From Caldora sp965222765 (GTDB lineage Bacteria > Cyanobacteriota > Cyanobacteriia > Cyanobacteriales > Coleofasciculaceae), in contig CBDCVG010000070.1 in the NCBI GenBank assembly GCA_965222765.1, forward strand, positions 124,001 to 188,000: a stretch of 64,000 nucleotides of DNA. The letters run 5' to 3'. The stretch's first letter is position 1. Each line of letters opens with the position of its first letter. Shown here one piece after another: positions 47,901 through 54,707 of the stretch. Position numbers and translations under genes: made by a program. The notes under the pieces are model-generated. The model was given only the letters and a program-made list of their open reading frames with translations. It was not told where the DNA came from and made no database searches.

Positions 47901-48041
47901 CAACACAAACTCTTTCAACCATTTACGATGCTGGATGCTTCTACTACCCGCTCTCAAGGAGGACTTGGTTTAGGATTAGCGATCACGCGGAAATTTATCG
48001 AATTGATGGATGGTAATATTACCATCGAAAGTAGCCGGTAA
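41907..48041 (+). CDS. Trifunctional Ser/Thr kinase - AAA ATPase - sensor histidine kinase
   Basis: About 2040 residues. Order: Ser/Thr kinase (about 1-280; HKDINPANIV, IDFGIST), AAA/STAND ATPase (Walker A GYSGIGKSAL, about 355; LVIFLDDLQWTD), helical TPR-like region, GAF (about 1495-1650), PAS (about 1675-1800), HisKA (phospho-His in NTSHELRTPLNG, about 1835) and HATPase (NIMENAIKFT, DTGIGIEP, GGLGLGLAI). Start placed at ATG 41907 (MISISGYQ); 41892 is possible. The frame ends at 48041, but the neighbouring frame continues GKNQGTKVAIALPLG to TAA 48082-48084, so a one-base shift near 48030 costs about 16 residues. Two in-frame tandem-repeat insertions (44045-44110, 44480-44690). Likely a cytosolic stress or nutrient sensor. 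Confidence 0.9.
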   Translation: MISISGYQLLTPIYETINSLVYRGIREQDKQPVILKVLKEDYPRPSELSRYQQEYQITHNLDLDGVVKAYSLEKYQKTLVIVFEDFGGESLKQLFNNRGGGIYELPLRQFIPIAIKITESLGKIHAAQIIHKDINPANIVLNPETEQLKIIDFGISTILTRENPTLKNPNVLEGTLAYISPEQTGRMNRYLDYRTDFYSLGATFYQLLTNQLPFETNDPLELVHCHIAKNPVPLHLKIGEENCPKVVSDIVMKLMAKTAEERYQSAWGIKADLEKCLEQLQCQGAISEFTLGSQDIADKFQIPQKLYGREKEIKTLLAAFERVSGNWSSVNGHLLAEPTTNNQRQSELMLVAGYSGIGKSALVAEIYKPITRQRGYFISGKFDRFQRNIPYSALVSAFSELVRQLLTENEIKLNQWRTKLELAFGSNGQVIIDVIPELELIVGKQPAVAELGATESQNRFNLVFQNLIKVFAQPDHPLVIFLDDLQWTDTATLKLLQLLMTATDCQYQNTVSTTISPIAEDKGGLFLIGAYRDNEVNEAHPLMLTVDEIRQSGAIVNQLSLCALELTHVNQLISDTLKCTPQRAKPLAELVLSKTGGNPFFLNEFLQSLYTEGLLEFNIHSLSWQWDLNQILLRNFTDNVIELMAFKIQKLPINTQQVLQLAACIGNQFELFTLSIVADKSEREIANLLWEAIGEGLVIPLGDTYKLLELDTISRETSRRRDAETRRIEIPPNISFTPPQPITIEYKFTHDRIQQAAYSLIPEEDKQGLHLQVGQVLLAHTTANQLEQKIFDIVNQLNLGSPLINTSSRLGVEQAVETDELAQLNLLAGKKAKASAAYKPALEYFQIGIGLLDEEGGSVGRRGDAETRRRGDVETRRRGDTETRRRGDTEDNGDNRDNGENTPNLVQASPSPHLPISPSPSPSSSWEQHYDLTLALFVEAAEAAYLSGNFEQQDQLTAVVLHQANKLLDKVKVYEVKIQAYIAQNQLTEAVQTALAVLKLLGVKFPTKPSKCDVWRGLLVTKLALAGKRIEDLVNLPPMREPDKLAAMRILSSVISAAYFAMPELMRLIVFKQVNLSVKYGNAAVSASAYGSYGLILCDFASDIDAGYRFGELALNLLSQFNLNQGSSNAAPTKAKTWANVNFFVKPWKEHLNSTLQPLLEAYAVGIETGDLQAAGYAAHNYCLHSYFSGKELTKLQAEMATYGEVLAQLKQERTLQMNKLYRQVLWNLQEERKPKGQNQYLQDYQQCQSDEDNQCDLNGELYQESQMLAQHQEANDLTAICVLYFNKLILCYLFGSYQQAVENAAIAQQYLEGLRGTIIIPLFHFYDSLARLAIYQQNPQSVPLQHLLKQVASNQKKMKKWAHHAPMNHLHKFYLVEAERYRVLGRVNQAAEFYDRTIELAKEHQYLQEEALGNELAGKFYLAQGKTTIARAYMLEAHYAYLKWGAIAKVKDLEERYLRLVAAPKIKIQDRDSTKSTTSSSFGKTLDLATVIQASQTISGEIVLDNLLAKLMKSLIQNAGAEKGFLLLPTKSNRESKKVTMLIEAAGAINSEQVKVLLSIPLNNHLPTSIINYVARARETVVLNNATREGSFTQDDYIQQYQPKSILCCPLLNQGQLSGIIYLENNLTTGAFTPDRLEVITLLSSQAAISIENAKLYSELRERESQLTQFLEAIPVGVVVLDTNGQTYYSNYQAKQLLGKYLLTSANSLSIDTAADSSEDSSLEKTQIYVAGTNQPYPLEKLSGMQALKGESATINDLEIHQGDQVIPVQIWETPIFDEKGNIAYAIVILADITERKQAEAERIVFMGELETKNIALQEMNRIKDEFFKNTSHELRTPLNGIIGSIRLILDEFCDDRDEEVELLQQADQSAIRLLEIIDQILNVVKLREGKFSVEIQPMELNTCLAEVIDAQRASIQQKNLQLHRKYYPEPLLVLADFSSLKQVLLNIMENAIKFTNSGSITVTTKIQSAIEGEGTEAIQMAVVEIQDTGIGIEPSQQHKLFQPFTMLDASTTRSQGGLGLGLAITRKFIELMDGNITIESSR

Positions 48042-48166
48042 AAACCAAGGTACCAAAGTTGCGATCGCTTTGCCTTTAGGCTAAATTCCCTGGAGTGTCC
48101 CTCTGTGCCTCTGTGGTTATTCCCTCTAACGATAACCAATTGATTCAAAATTTTCCCAAACCCGAT

Positions 48167-48508
48167 ATGGAATACATTTATCATCTTGCCTCACCTGCGT
48201 GGTTCCAAGCTCAGAAAGTCAACGGTGAGTATCTACCAGAAAAATTTTCAGAGGATGGATTCATTCATTGTTGTTATCCCAACCAGGTGCTTGGAGTACT
48301 TTCGAGACATTTTGAAAATACAGAGCATCTGCTGTTGCTTGTTATCGATAGAGATAAAGTTTCGTGTGATGTGGTTGATGAAAATACTCCTGGAGGCACT
48401 GAGCTCTTTCCTCACATATATGGAACCTTGTCTCTAGCGGCTGTGCTCAGAACCTATCCTTTGACTCGTAATGAAAAAGGTATCTTTGATTTACCTGAGT
48501 TACTATAA
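48167..48508 (+). CDS. DUF952 family protein
   Basis: Start at ATG 48167 (MEYIYHLASP), where DUF952 proteins begin; the upstream extension is the kinase's shifted tail region. 113 residues with EDGFIHCCYPNQV, LLLVIDRDKV and FPHIYGTLSLAAV, the family signature. DUF952 resembles ADP-ribosyltransferase-like folds by published inference; the function is unproven. It follows the kinase by about 80 bp. Confidence 0.88.
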   Translation: MEYIYHLASPAWFQAQKVNGEYLPEKFSEDGFIHCCYPNQVLGVLSRHFENTEHLLLLVIDRDKVSCDVVDENTPGGTELFPHIYGTLSLAAVLRTYPLTRNEKGIFDLPELL

Positions 48509-48554
48509 AGGGTAAAGCGGAATTAAGAAAAACAATCATATTTACCCTATATTA

Positions 48555-48716
48555 ATGCCCACCCCGGAACAGATGCTTGCTTGCATTCGAGTATGTCAAG
48601 CCTTATCTAACTTTTATCTTGACATCCATTTGTTTCGTTTTGATGCCAAACGGGAAGAGTTATATATTCTTGCAGGAGAGTCAATTGGTTTAACCATCTT
48701 TAAAAACGGTCTTTAG
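48555..48716 (+). CDS. DUF6888-type small protein, 53 aa
   Basis: 53 residues: MPTPEQMLACIRVCQALSNF and ELYILAGESI match the DUF6888 pattern as I remember it. The stop lies 10 bp before the ATG of the DUF6887-type gene, the usual pairing. Compared with typical members the C-terminus is short (IFKNGL), lacking the final WRF-type residues. A toxin-antitoxin-like role is conceivable but unproven. Confidence 0.65.
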   Translation: MPTPEQMLACIRVCQALSNFYLDIHLFRFDAKREELYILAGESIGLTIFKNGL

Positions 48717-48726
48717 GAATTTGATA

Positions 48727-48945
48727 ATGACACAGAAGCCTGACTTTCAAACTATGCCACGTAAGCAATTGAGGGCATACGTTCTGTCCCATCGAGATGA
48801 TGAAGATGCCTTACGAATTTATATGGATCGCTTAAAGAGTGAACCTGGGATTATTCGGCATCAAGGTGGTGTCACAGCAGATGACTTAGCTCAACTTGAA
48901 CAACTTTTGCAAAAGAGTATTAATCAAACTGGAGACGCAAAATAG
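48727..48945 (+). CDS. DUF6887-type small protein, 72 aa
   Basis: Start at ATG 48727 (an upstream TTG adds two residues). PDFQTMPRKQLRAYVLSHRD and ALRIYMDRL match DUF6887 proteins, which accompany DUF6888 in many cyanobacteria. Helical, acidic C-terminus. The small size and tight pairing resemble antitoxin-type genes, but this is inference. Confidence 0.68.
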   Translation: MTQKPDFQTMPRKQLRAYVLSHRDDEDALRIYMDRLKSEPGIIRHQGGVTADDLAQLEQLLQKSINQTGDAK

Positions 48946-49053
48946 AGGATAACTATTTATCGGCTAATAGCTCAAGTGCGATTCAATCATCAGTTTCTTG
49001 TGGAACAGGCATCTTGCCTGTCATCCACCCTACTAAACTGTTCTACCATAAAA

Positions 49054-49156
49054 TGTCATGCTGAGTGTAACCCTTCACTTCGTTCAAGGGCAGGCTCCGT
49101 TAAGCGAAGCATCTCGCGAGATTCTTCACTCCGCTATCGCTCCGTTCAGAATGACA
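49054..49156. repeat. Palindromic repeat (TGTCATGCTGAG ends)
   Basis: TGTCATGCTGAG at left and TCAGAATGACA at right form an imperfect inverted repeat enclosing GCATCTCGCGAGATTCTTC. A fragment of the same family occurs near 6190. The rest of 48946-49228 has no gene. Confidence 0.75.
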
Positions 49157-49228
49157 ATAGCCTCATGGGGTGACAAACTGCTTGAAAATTACCCTGGGGG
49201 TGGGGTGTAGCATTCATAATATTCAAGG

Positions 49229-51019
49229 CTACCACCGACGACAATCTAGCAGTCGGTCAGGTCCTTTTTTGAGTTTTTCTTTAAAATCTGGGTCAAATTT
49301 CGCTTCCTGCCAATTGCAGGCAGATTTGACCTGCTTTGGAGTCAGATTTTCGACTTGGCCATAAATTTCGTGCTTCCTGAAGTTGACTCCCCAGAGGTCG
49401 GCTCCACTGAGGTTGGCATTACTGAGGTCGGCTCCATTGAGGTCGGCTTCCCTGAAATCAGCTCCCGTGAGGTCAGCTTTAATAAGTAAGGCATTACTGA
49501 GGTTGGCTACACTGAGGTCGGCTCCACTGAGGTTGGCTTCCCTGATGTCGGCTTGAGGAAGATTTATACCTGCCAAATCTTTACGCGCTTTAGTCAAAGC
49601 TTCAAGCGCTTTAATTCTTCCAGGACAATTAGCAGGTGTTCCTTCACAGCTTGCCAGAGTTTGTTCATGAAATCTTAGTCTCAATTGGTTACTAAAAAAG
49701 TCCGCTCGCATTGCCAGGATCAGACAAAGTTGTTCTTCCAGCTGCCTTAATGCTCCCAGCAAGCAGTCAATAAACTGCTCTCGTTCTACTTTATCCTGAC
49801 AGAGAGTGAAGACTTCCTCAAATTGGTCAATTACTAACACCACACGAGTAGCTTGGGCAGATTGTACTAAACGGCGTAAGCCATCTGCTCCGTCTTTAAG
49901 TAACCCTTCGGCTCTCCCTAACTGTTCAGCATAGTCAAGTTTAGACAAATTTGGCTCTACAAAAACCTCTGCTAAACTCCTCAGAGGCTGACTTCCAGGA
50001 ACCATAACCAGAATCTGCCACTGATTACTCCCAGCTAATTGCCTTCCCAACTTCAATTGATGGAGTAATCCGGCTCTGAGGACTGAAGATTTACCGCTGC
50101 CAGAAGCTCCGATAATCGCCAAGAAGCTACTCTGACGCACCTTATAAATGAGCTGATCCGTCAGTTCCTTGCGTCCGTAAAAATATTTGGGGTCTTCTTC
50201 ATTACAGTCAAAATATTCTAATCCCTTGTAAGGACAAATAGCTTGGGTAGGTTCTAAAATCTTTTGCTGTTGCTGAACTTTCCAAGTGCAAGTTAAGTTA
50301 ATTGGCTCACCAAAGTTAGTAAAAGTAGGACGTTGAGTTGCTCCTTGCAGATGTTGGTTGAGATAATCCACCAAACTATAGTTAGTAACCCAGCGTTGAG
50401 GACATCTACTGGGGTCAAGTCCTTCTAGTAGTACCCTAGTCAAAACACTGTAGGCACTACCAATCTCTTCATAGGAAACCTCAAATTCCCTAGAAGCAGC
50501 AATAAAACAACGATCTCTTCCTTTACCCTGTTCTCCAGGGTCAGCTTCTTGCCTAAAATTGAGTAACTCTCCACTATGGCAGCAGTCGAGCCAGACAATT
50601 TGCTGCTTAATCGGACTCTCTCTTAACAGTTCTCGCAACCATTTCAAGGACAAGCCATTTAATTCTAGGTCGGGATTGACATCAGTGGTTGCCAGAAACC
50701 CTTCGGGAATGCCTAAAGTTGTACGCAATCCATGCCCAGAAAAGTAGAATAAGGCAGTATCGGGAATGCTGTTACCTTCAGGTAAAAACAGTTTAACCAA
50801 TGCTTGCTTGAGTTTTGGCAGGTTAACTGCAAGCTTCTTCCCCACAAAAGGATGATGAGTTTCTCGATTAATCGCTTCCGGTAACCGCCAGACGTTAAAT
50901 TCCCCGTCTTGTTCTAACCGTTTTGCGATCGCTTCTGCATCTTCAGCCGGAGCTTGCAGGTTACTTAATCCCGAATATTCGTAAGTGTTAATGCCAACAA
51001 CTAGCGCATCCCGGATCAT
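49229..51019 (-). CDS. Caspase-like protease with nSTAND NTPase and pentapeptide repeats
   Basis: 596 residues. Peptidase C14-type domain (1-250): catalytic His96 in FYFSGHGLR and Cys147 in LDCCHSG. Then an nSTAND-type P-loop module: CPYKGLEYF, YGRKE, Walker A GASGSGKSS (304-312) and Walker B VVLVIDQFEE (about 393-402). The NTPase module breaks off soon after MRADFF, with its winged-helix and long repeat domains missing. It joins CPGRIKALEALTKARKDL and a run of pentapeptide repeats (ADLSNANLSG-like, about 490-555). Usually such proteins carry WD40 or TPR repeats and exceed 1000 residues. A probable programmed-death or anti-invader effector; divergent from a Trypco1-type gene. Confidence 0.88.
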   Translation of the reverse strand: MIRDALVVGINTYEYSGLSNLQAPAEDAEAIAKRLEQDGEFNVWRLPEAINRETHHPFVGKKLAVNLPKLKQALVKLFLPEGNSIPDTALFYFSGHGLRTTLGIPEGFLATTDVNPDLELNGLSLKWLRELLRESPIKQQIVWLDCCHSGELLNFRQEADPGEQGKGRDRCFIAASREFEVSYEEIGSAYSVLTRVLLEGLDPSRCPQRWVTNYSLVDYLNQHLQGATQRPTFTNFGEPINLTCTWKVQQQQKILEPTQAICPYKGLEYFDCNEEDPKYFYGRKELTDQLIYKVRQSSFLAIIGASGSGKSSVLRAGLLHQLKLGRQLAGSNQWQILVMVPGSQPLRSLAEVFVEPNLSKLDYAEQLGRAEGLLKDGADGLRRLVQSAQATRVVLVIDQFEEVFTLCQDKVEREQFIDCLLGALRQLEEQLCLILAMRADFFSNQLRLRFHEQTLASCEGTPANCPGRIKALEALTKARKDLAGINLPQADIREANLSGADLSVANLSNALLIKADLTGADFREADLNGADLSNANLSGADLWGVNFRKHEIYGQVENLTPKQVKSACNWQEAKFDPDFKEKLKKGPDRLLDCRRW

Positions 51020-51185
51020 AGCCCAACATTATATATAGGTGTTAGTTAATGGAATTTTTAAGAAGTTAATGGTTTTAGGGCAAGATGGATAGAGTGCTTC
51101 TTAACCCAAGAAGGACATCAGTCTAACCTTTTTACTTAAACCCTAACACCTAAAACCTAACACCTACCACCTATTGATATTGCTG

Positions 51186-51572
51186 ATGATACAACTAGCT
51201 CCTCTGGAACTCGAAGACGGGACAATCATTTATCTGGAAGCCAAAGAAGACGTTGAAATCCCTTCTACTTCAACTCCCACATCTGAAGAAGAAGAGGAAC
51301 TAACTCGCGACAACTTAGACAAAGGTGGAAAAGGGTTGAGTAAAGCGCAAATGCTGCAAAACGTCAAAGTAGTTGAAGGCACAATCCGAGCTTACACTGA
51401 ATACACACTCAACGCTTTTCGTCAAGTAGCCAACGCCAATATTAATAAAGTTACCCTAGAATTTGGCATGAAAATAGGCGGCAAAGCAGGCATCCCCTAT
51501 ATTACCGAAGGAACCGCCGAAAGCAATCTCAAAATTACCGTGGAATGTTCTTTCCCCGACAATAAGGGGTGA
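51186..51572 (+). CDS. Trypco1 (CU044_2847-type) domain protein
   Basis: 128 residues from ATG 51186. A short beta start (MIQLAPLELEDGTIIYLEA), acidic linker, helix, then KVTLEFGMKIGGKAGIPYI and ESNLKITVECSF match the trypsin-co-occurring domain 1. Comparative genomic work by the Aravind group placed such domains in NTPase-protease conflict systems. Its position 166 bp from the divergent caspase-nSTAND gene fits that. Intact, though repeats begin right after its stop. Confidence 0.75.
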   Translation: MIQLAPLELEDGTIIYLEAKEDVEIPSTSTPTSEEEEELTRDNLDKGGKGLSKAQMLQNVKVVEGTIRAYTEYTLNAFRQVANANINKVTLEFGMKIGGKAGIPYITEGTAESNLKITVECSFPDNKG

Positions 51573-51582
51573 GCGAAAAAAA

Positions 51583-51839
51583 GGGTGGGGAGATGGGGAG
51601 ATAGGGAGATGGGGAGCTGAGGGAGCTGGGGGAGCTGAGGAAGAGGAATACAATTTTTCTGACACCTTGGGTATTTCCATATATAGTGTTTTTTTGCGCC
51701 CTCAAACTCCATATATAGTACTTGACAAAATGCACGACCTTTTAACTTGTCACCATTGCCTAATACCTTACCTACCACCTGCCACCTACCACCTACCACC
51801 TATTCAAACCCGAAAATTACGACTTATTCTCCCAAGCCC
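51583..51839. repeat. Composite of heptamers, family-3 and family-1 MITE arms
   Basis: GGGAGAT/GGGAGCT heptamers (51583-51645), then a reverse family-3 copy (CTATATATGGAAAT complement, TTAACTTGTCACCA at about 51748-51765), then a family-1 arm ending CGACTTATTCTCCCAAGCCC at 51839. The end variant (TTCTCCC rather than TTCAGC) is shared with 53222. Confidence 0.75.
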
Positions 51840-51842
51840 TAT

Positions 51843-53048
51843 TTACTGCCAAACATCTTTATCCGATAGATATCGAAAAGCATCAGCAGTGTCTTGTGGC
51901 TGATAAGAGGAAAACAGATTGGGGGGATAACGATTGACATATTGATCAAAAATTGGGCGGTATAGCTCCATATGTACAGAAGGTGGGTAGTGGCTTGCTC
52001 GAAATTCGGCAATGGGAATCGTCACTGTTACAGAAGACTCGTTAACGGAGTTAGCTTCTTTCAGTAGCTTGCCATTAGGACCATAAATAGCAGAACCACC
52101 ACCTCCGACATCCGCTAAAAATCCAGGATTATTGGGGGAGACAGCATTGTTGACAATCGCCGTATACACACGGTTATAGAGTGAAGTTGCCTGAACATCA
52201 AGGGAATTAAATCCCCCTGTAGCTGTTCGTAAGATGATCTCTGCACCTTTCATGGCGAAAGCTCGAAATAGTTCTGGTTCTCTCTGTACCGAACTAGTAG
52301 CGATATTACCGATGGGAGTACGAGTCACAGGAATAACCGCATCCCAACCATACATCTCAATATACTCATCGAGTACGTCATAAATTGTAGTGGTGAACAG
52401 TTCAAAACCTGGCCCGAAAACACCTTTGATATTTCTAGCTTTCCAGTGTTTGTCAACGATCTTGCCATCAGGACCAATAATCGTGGTGATTGATAGTATA
52501 TGATTGGGCCATGCTTCGTCCTTAGCATAAGAACCAAAGACAATATAACAGCCATATTCCTTAGCTTTTTTACCAATCGCCTCAGTCTCTTCCCCTGGAA
52601 TCTCGATCGCTATCTTTAATAGATCCTGTCGATTCCATTTATTAGAGTAACCCGTAATCGGAAATTCATGAAACAGCAGCAAGTCTTTTGGTCCTGCCCA
52701 ATTATTAGCAGCATCAATTAGCCCTAACATATGATTGAGATTGGCCCGACGGGTTTGCTGGATCCGATTTACCTCTACACCACGTACACGAGATTGGACA
52801 ACACTGAGGCGAATGACAGGCTTGAGCAACTCTACTGTATCATAGTCACCATTATTGGAAATTGCGATCGCTTCTGAATTGGAAATTTGAGCTTGCTGCT
52901 GAGAGTTAGTATTTTCTGAAGTGTCTGTTGTCTCTACATCTGTCTGTGCTGTACTCTTTTTCCCCCTAGTAATAATCGCCGAGAGTCCCAAGGCACTTGT
53001 CCCGGTAATTATATTTCTCCGTGAAAAACACTTTGAATTGTCTGTCAT
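51843..53048 (-). CDS. Tat-exported nitrilase-superfamily protein, atypical active site
   Basis: Start at ATG 53048 (GAGG 8 nt upstream), which puts a twin-arginine signal (SRRNIITGTSALGLSA) at the N-terminus. 401 residues with the carbon-nitrogen hydrolase fold: Glu in LLFHEFPITGY, Lys in DKHWKARN, and the nucleophile-elbow region GNIATSSVQREPELFR. Where nitrilases and amidases have Cys, this reads Ser, so either the nucleophile differs or it is a pseudoenzyme. Predicted periplasmic. Flanked on both sides by family-1 MITE ends. Confidence 0.82.
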   Translation of the reverse strand: MTDNSKCFSRRNIITGTSALGLSAIITRGKKSTAQTDVETTDTSENTNSQQQAQISNSEAIAISNNGDYDTVELLKPVIRLSVVQSRVRGVEVNRIQQTRRANLNHMLGLIDAANNWAGPKDLLLFHEFPITGYSNKWNRQDLLKIAIEIPGEETEAIGKKAKEYGCYIVFGSYAKDEAWPNHILSITTIIGPDGKIVDKHWKARNIKGVFGPGFELFTTTIYDVLDEYIEMYGWDAVIPVTRTPIGNIATSSVQREPELFRAFAMKGAEIILRTATGGFNSLDVQATSLYNRVYTAIVNNAVSPNNPGFLADVGGGGSAIYGPNGKLLKEANSVNESSVTVTIPIAEFRASHYPPSVHMELYRPIFDQYVNRYPPNLFSSYQPQDTADAFRYLSDKDVWQ

Positions 53049-53221
53049 GGAATAACCTCTAGCAGATTTTAGAAAAAGCGACAACGTTTTGTCATTAGTC
53101 ATTTGTCATTAGTCATTTGTCCTTTGTACGTTTTGACTAATGACAAACCAACCTCATTATTACTGAGTATTGTAGGTTGGGAGAAGCGTTGTCAAACTTG
53201 TGACTAAAATCTCCTTACTTA

Positions 53222-53300
53222 GGGCTTGGGAGAATAAGTCGTAATTTTCGGGTTTGAATAGGTGGTAGGTGGTAGGTGGCAGGTGGTAGGTAAGGTTCCA
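53222..53300 (+). repeat. Family-1 MITE arm (GGGCTTGGGAGAATAAG variant)
   Basis: TA|GGGCTTGGGAGAATAAGTCG followed by TTTTCGGGTTTGAATAGG and GTAGGTG heptamers. It is a mirror copy of the arm at 51839. No clear right end; ACTCCCAAAC near 53355 may be a decayed one. A GTAGGTTGGGAGAAGCG fragment precedes it near 53172. Confidence 0.75.
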
Positions 53301-53351
53301 CCTGATTACTGGCAAGATGCCAGTTCCACACTGGGAAATCTGGGAAAACGC

Positions 53352-54662
53352 TTACTCCCAAACACTCCTCCACCAAGGAGTAGAATGATTTTGGGTGAAA
53401 TTGATTTTTTTGCGAATATCTCCCATTTTCCAGCCTGTTAGCTTGGCTAAAGTCTGAGCTTCCTGTTCAAATCGCTTGTTCAAAGACTTTTGATATTCTT
53501 CTCCTGCTTGACAATTCATCTCTCCCTCATAAGGATGACGCAACACATATCTACCCTGGAAGTTTTGACGATTTGAGGTTTCTTGGAACATCAAATCTTC
53601 TGGAAACTTATCGCGGCTATAACGCACATGCAAACGGGTGATAAATACATTAGTCCCTCTTTGAGAATTCAACCAAAATACTCCCGCTCGCTTAAGTTCT
53701 TCAGGAGTCAGGGGGTTATCTGCACAAGGGTCACACCAACCCATATCCCAAGCATATTCGAGAAATGCTACCTTTTTTCCTTCCTGTTCATAAGAGGTTT
53801 GGAACATTGCCTTGTAAAAATCGGTAAATTCCTCCTTGACAAATACTGGTAATTCAGAATTAGAAGGAACTTTCACTGTGCGGTAGTTAGTAATCTCCGC
53901 CTGACCTTTAGGGGACAAGATATAGACAATCAAATCTTGCTCTTTGGTAGAATTGATCATCCCCAAACGAATAGGTAACATGAACTTAGGAGACTCGTAA
54001 GCTATCATCAAAGGTCGCAACATTTGATAGCCAGCCTCTTCAAATTCTTCAAGATTGACTTTAGCAACAAAGAATTTCATATTTTGCCGAATGTAAGGTC
54101 GCAGAAGGCGATTAGCACCCCGTGGAATACGGTAACCATTGCGTCGGAGCCAAGTTTCCAAACCGTTAGATTCCCTGGCACTGAGGACAACAATATCGTA
54201 TTCTCCAACACTAAAGCGCTCTTCCACCGTTACACCCAAAGCTTGATCTTCTGTTGCACTCCTACGTCCCCCACTCACAGTATTAACTGGTGCAGGAATC
54301 CGACGATATTCTGAAAGAGGCTCACAGGGGTCTGAGTCAAAATATTCCACCAGTCGTGGCGCACTAAAGGCATCAAGCCGTTGGATAATATTGGGGTCAC
54401 CTACATTAACTTGCTCCTCTGTTATCACCACAGGTACAGGAACAACCAAGGCAAAATCTTTGACATCCCCTTGATAATCATTTGCCATAGTTAAAATTGT
54501 GCGATCGCGATCACGAGCAATCACCACTTGAGAAGCTTGGTTGTAAAGCTTAGTATCGGCTTTAGCGACATAGAAACCACAAAATCCCCAAGCTTTTGGA
54601 GCAAAGCAAATAACCAGAATCAAGCTCAGTAGTAAACTAAACAAAATCCGCAAGATCTTCAT
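53352..54662 (-). CDS. DUF2330 domain protein, exported
   Basis: Start at ATG 54662 (MKILRIL), giving a signal peptide (about 1-28) ending at AWGFCGFYV. 436 residues. ASQVVIARDRDRTILTMANDYQG, FALVVPVPV, and the Cys-rich MGWCDPCADNPLTPEEL are DUF2330 hallmarks. Function unknown; probably periplasmic or surface-bound. Followed by an RnfD-like membrane protein upstream on the same strand, a pairing seen in cyanobacteria. Confidence 0.88.
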   Translation of the reverse strand: MKILRILFSLLLSLILVICFAPKAWGFCGFYVAKADTKLYNQASQVVIARDRDRTILTMANDYQGDVKDFALVVPVPVVITEEQVNVGDPNIIQRLDAFSAPRLVEYFDSDPCEPLSEYRRIPAPVNTVSGGRRSATEDQALGVTVEERFSVGEYDIVVLSARESNGLETWLRRNGYRIPRGANRLLRPYIRQNMKFFVAKVNLEEFEEAGYQMLRPLMIAYESPKFMLPIRLGMINSTKEQDLIVYILSPKGQAEITNYRTVKVPSNSELPVFVKEEFTDFYKAMFQTSYEQEGKKVAFLEYAWDMGWCDPCADNPLTPEELKRAGVFWLNSQRGTNVFITRLHVRYSRDKFPEDLMFQETSNRQNFQGRYVLRHPYEGEMNCQAGEEYQKSLNKRFEQEAQTLAKLTGWKMGDIRKKINFTQNHSTPWWRSVWE

Positions 54663-54707
54663 AGTGAATTCCTTAAACAAAAACACCTAACACCTAACAC
54701 CTAACAC

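Noticed and set aside
51497..51799. Minus-strand frames over the 51.6-kb repeat block
   Set aside because: They are translations of GGGAGCT heptamers and MITE arms (LPQLPQLPISLSP type).
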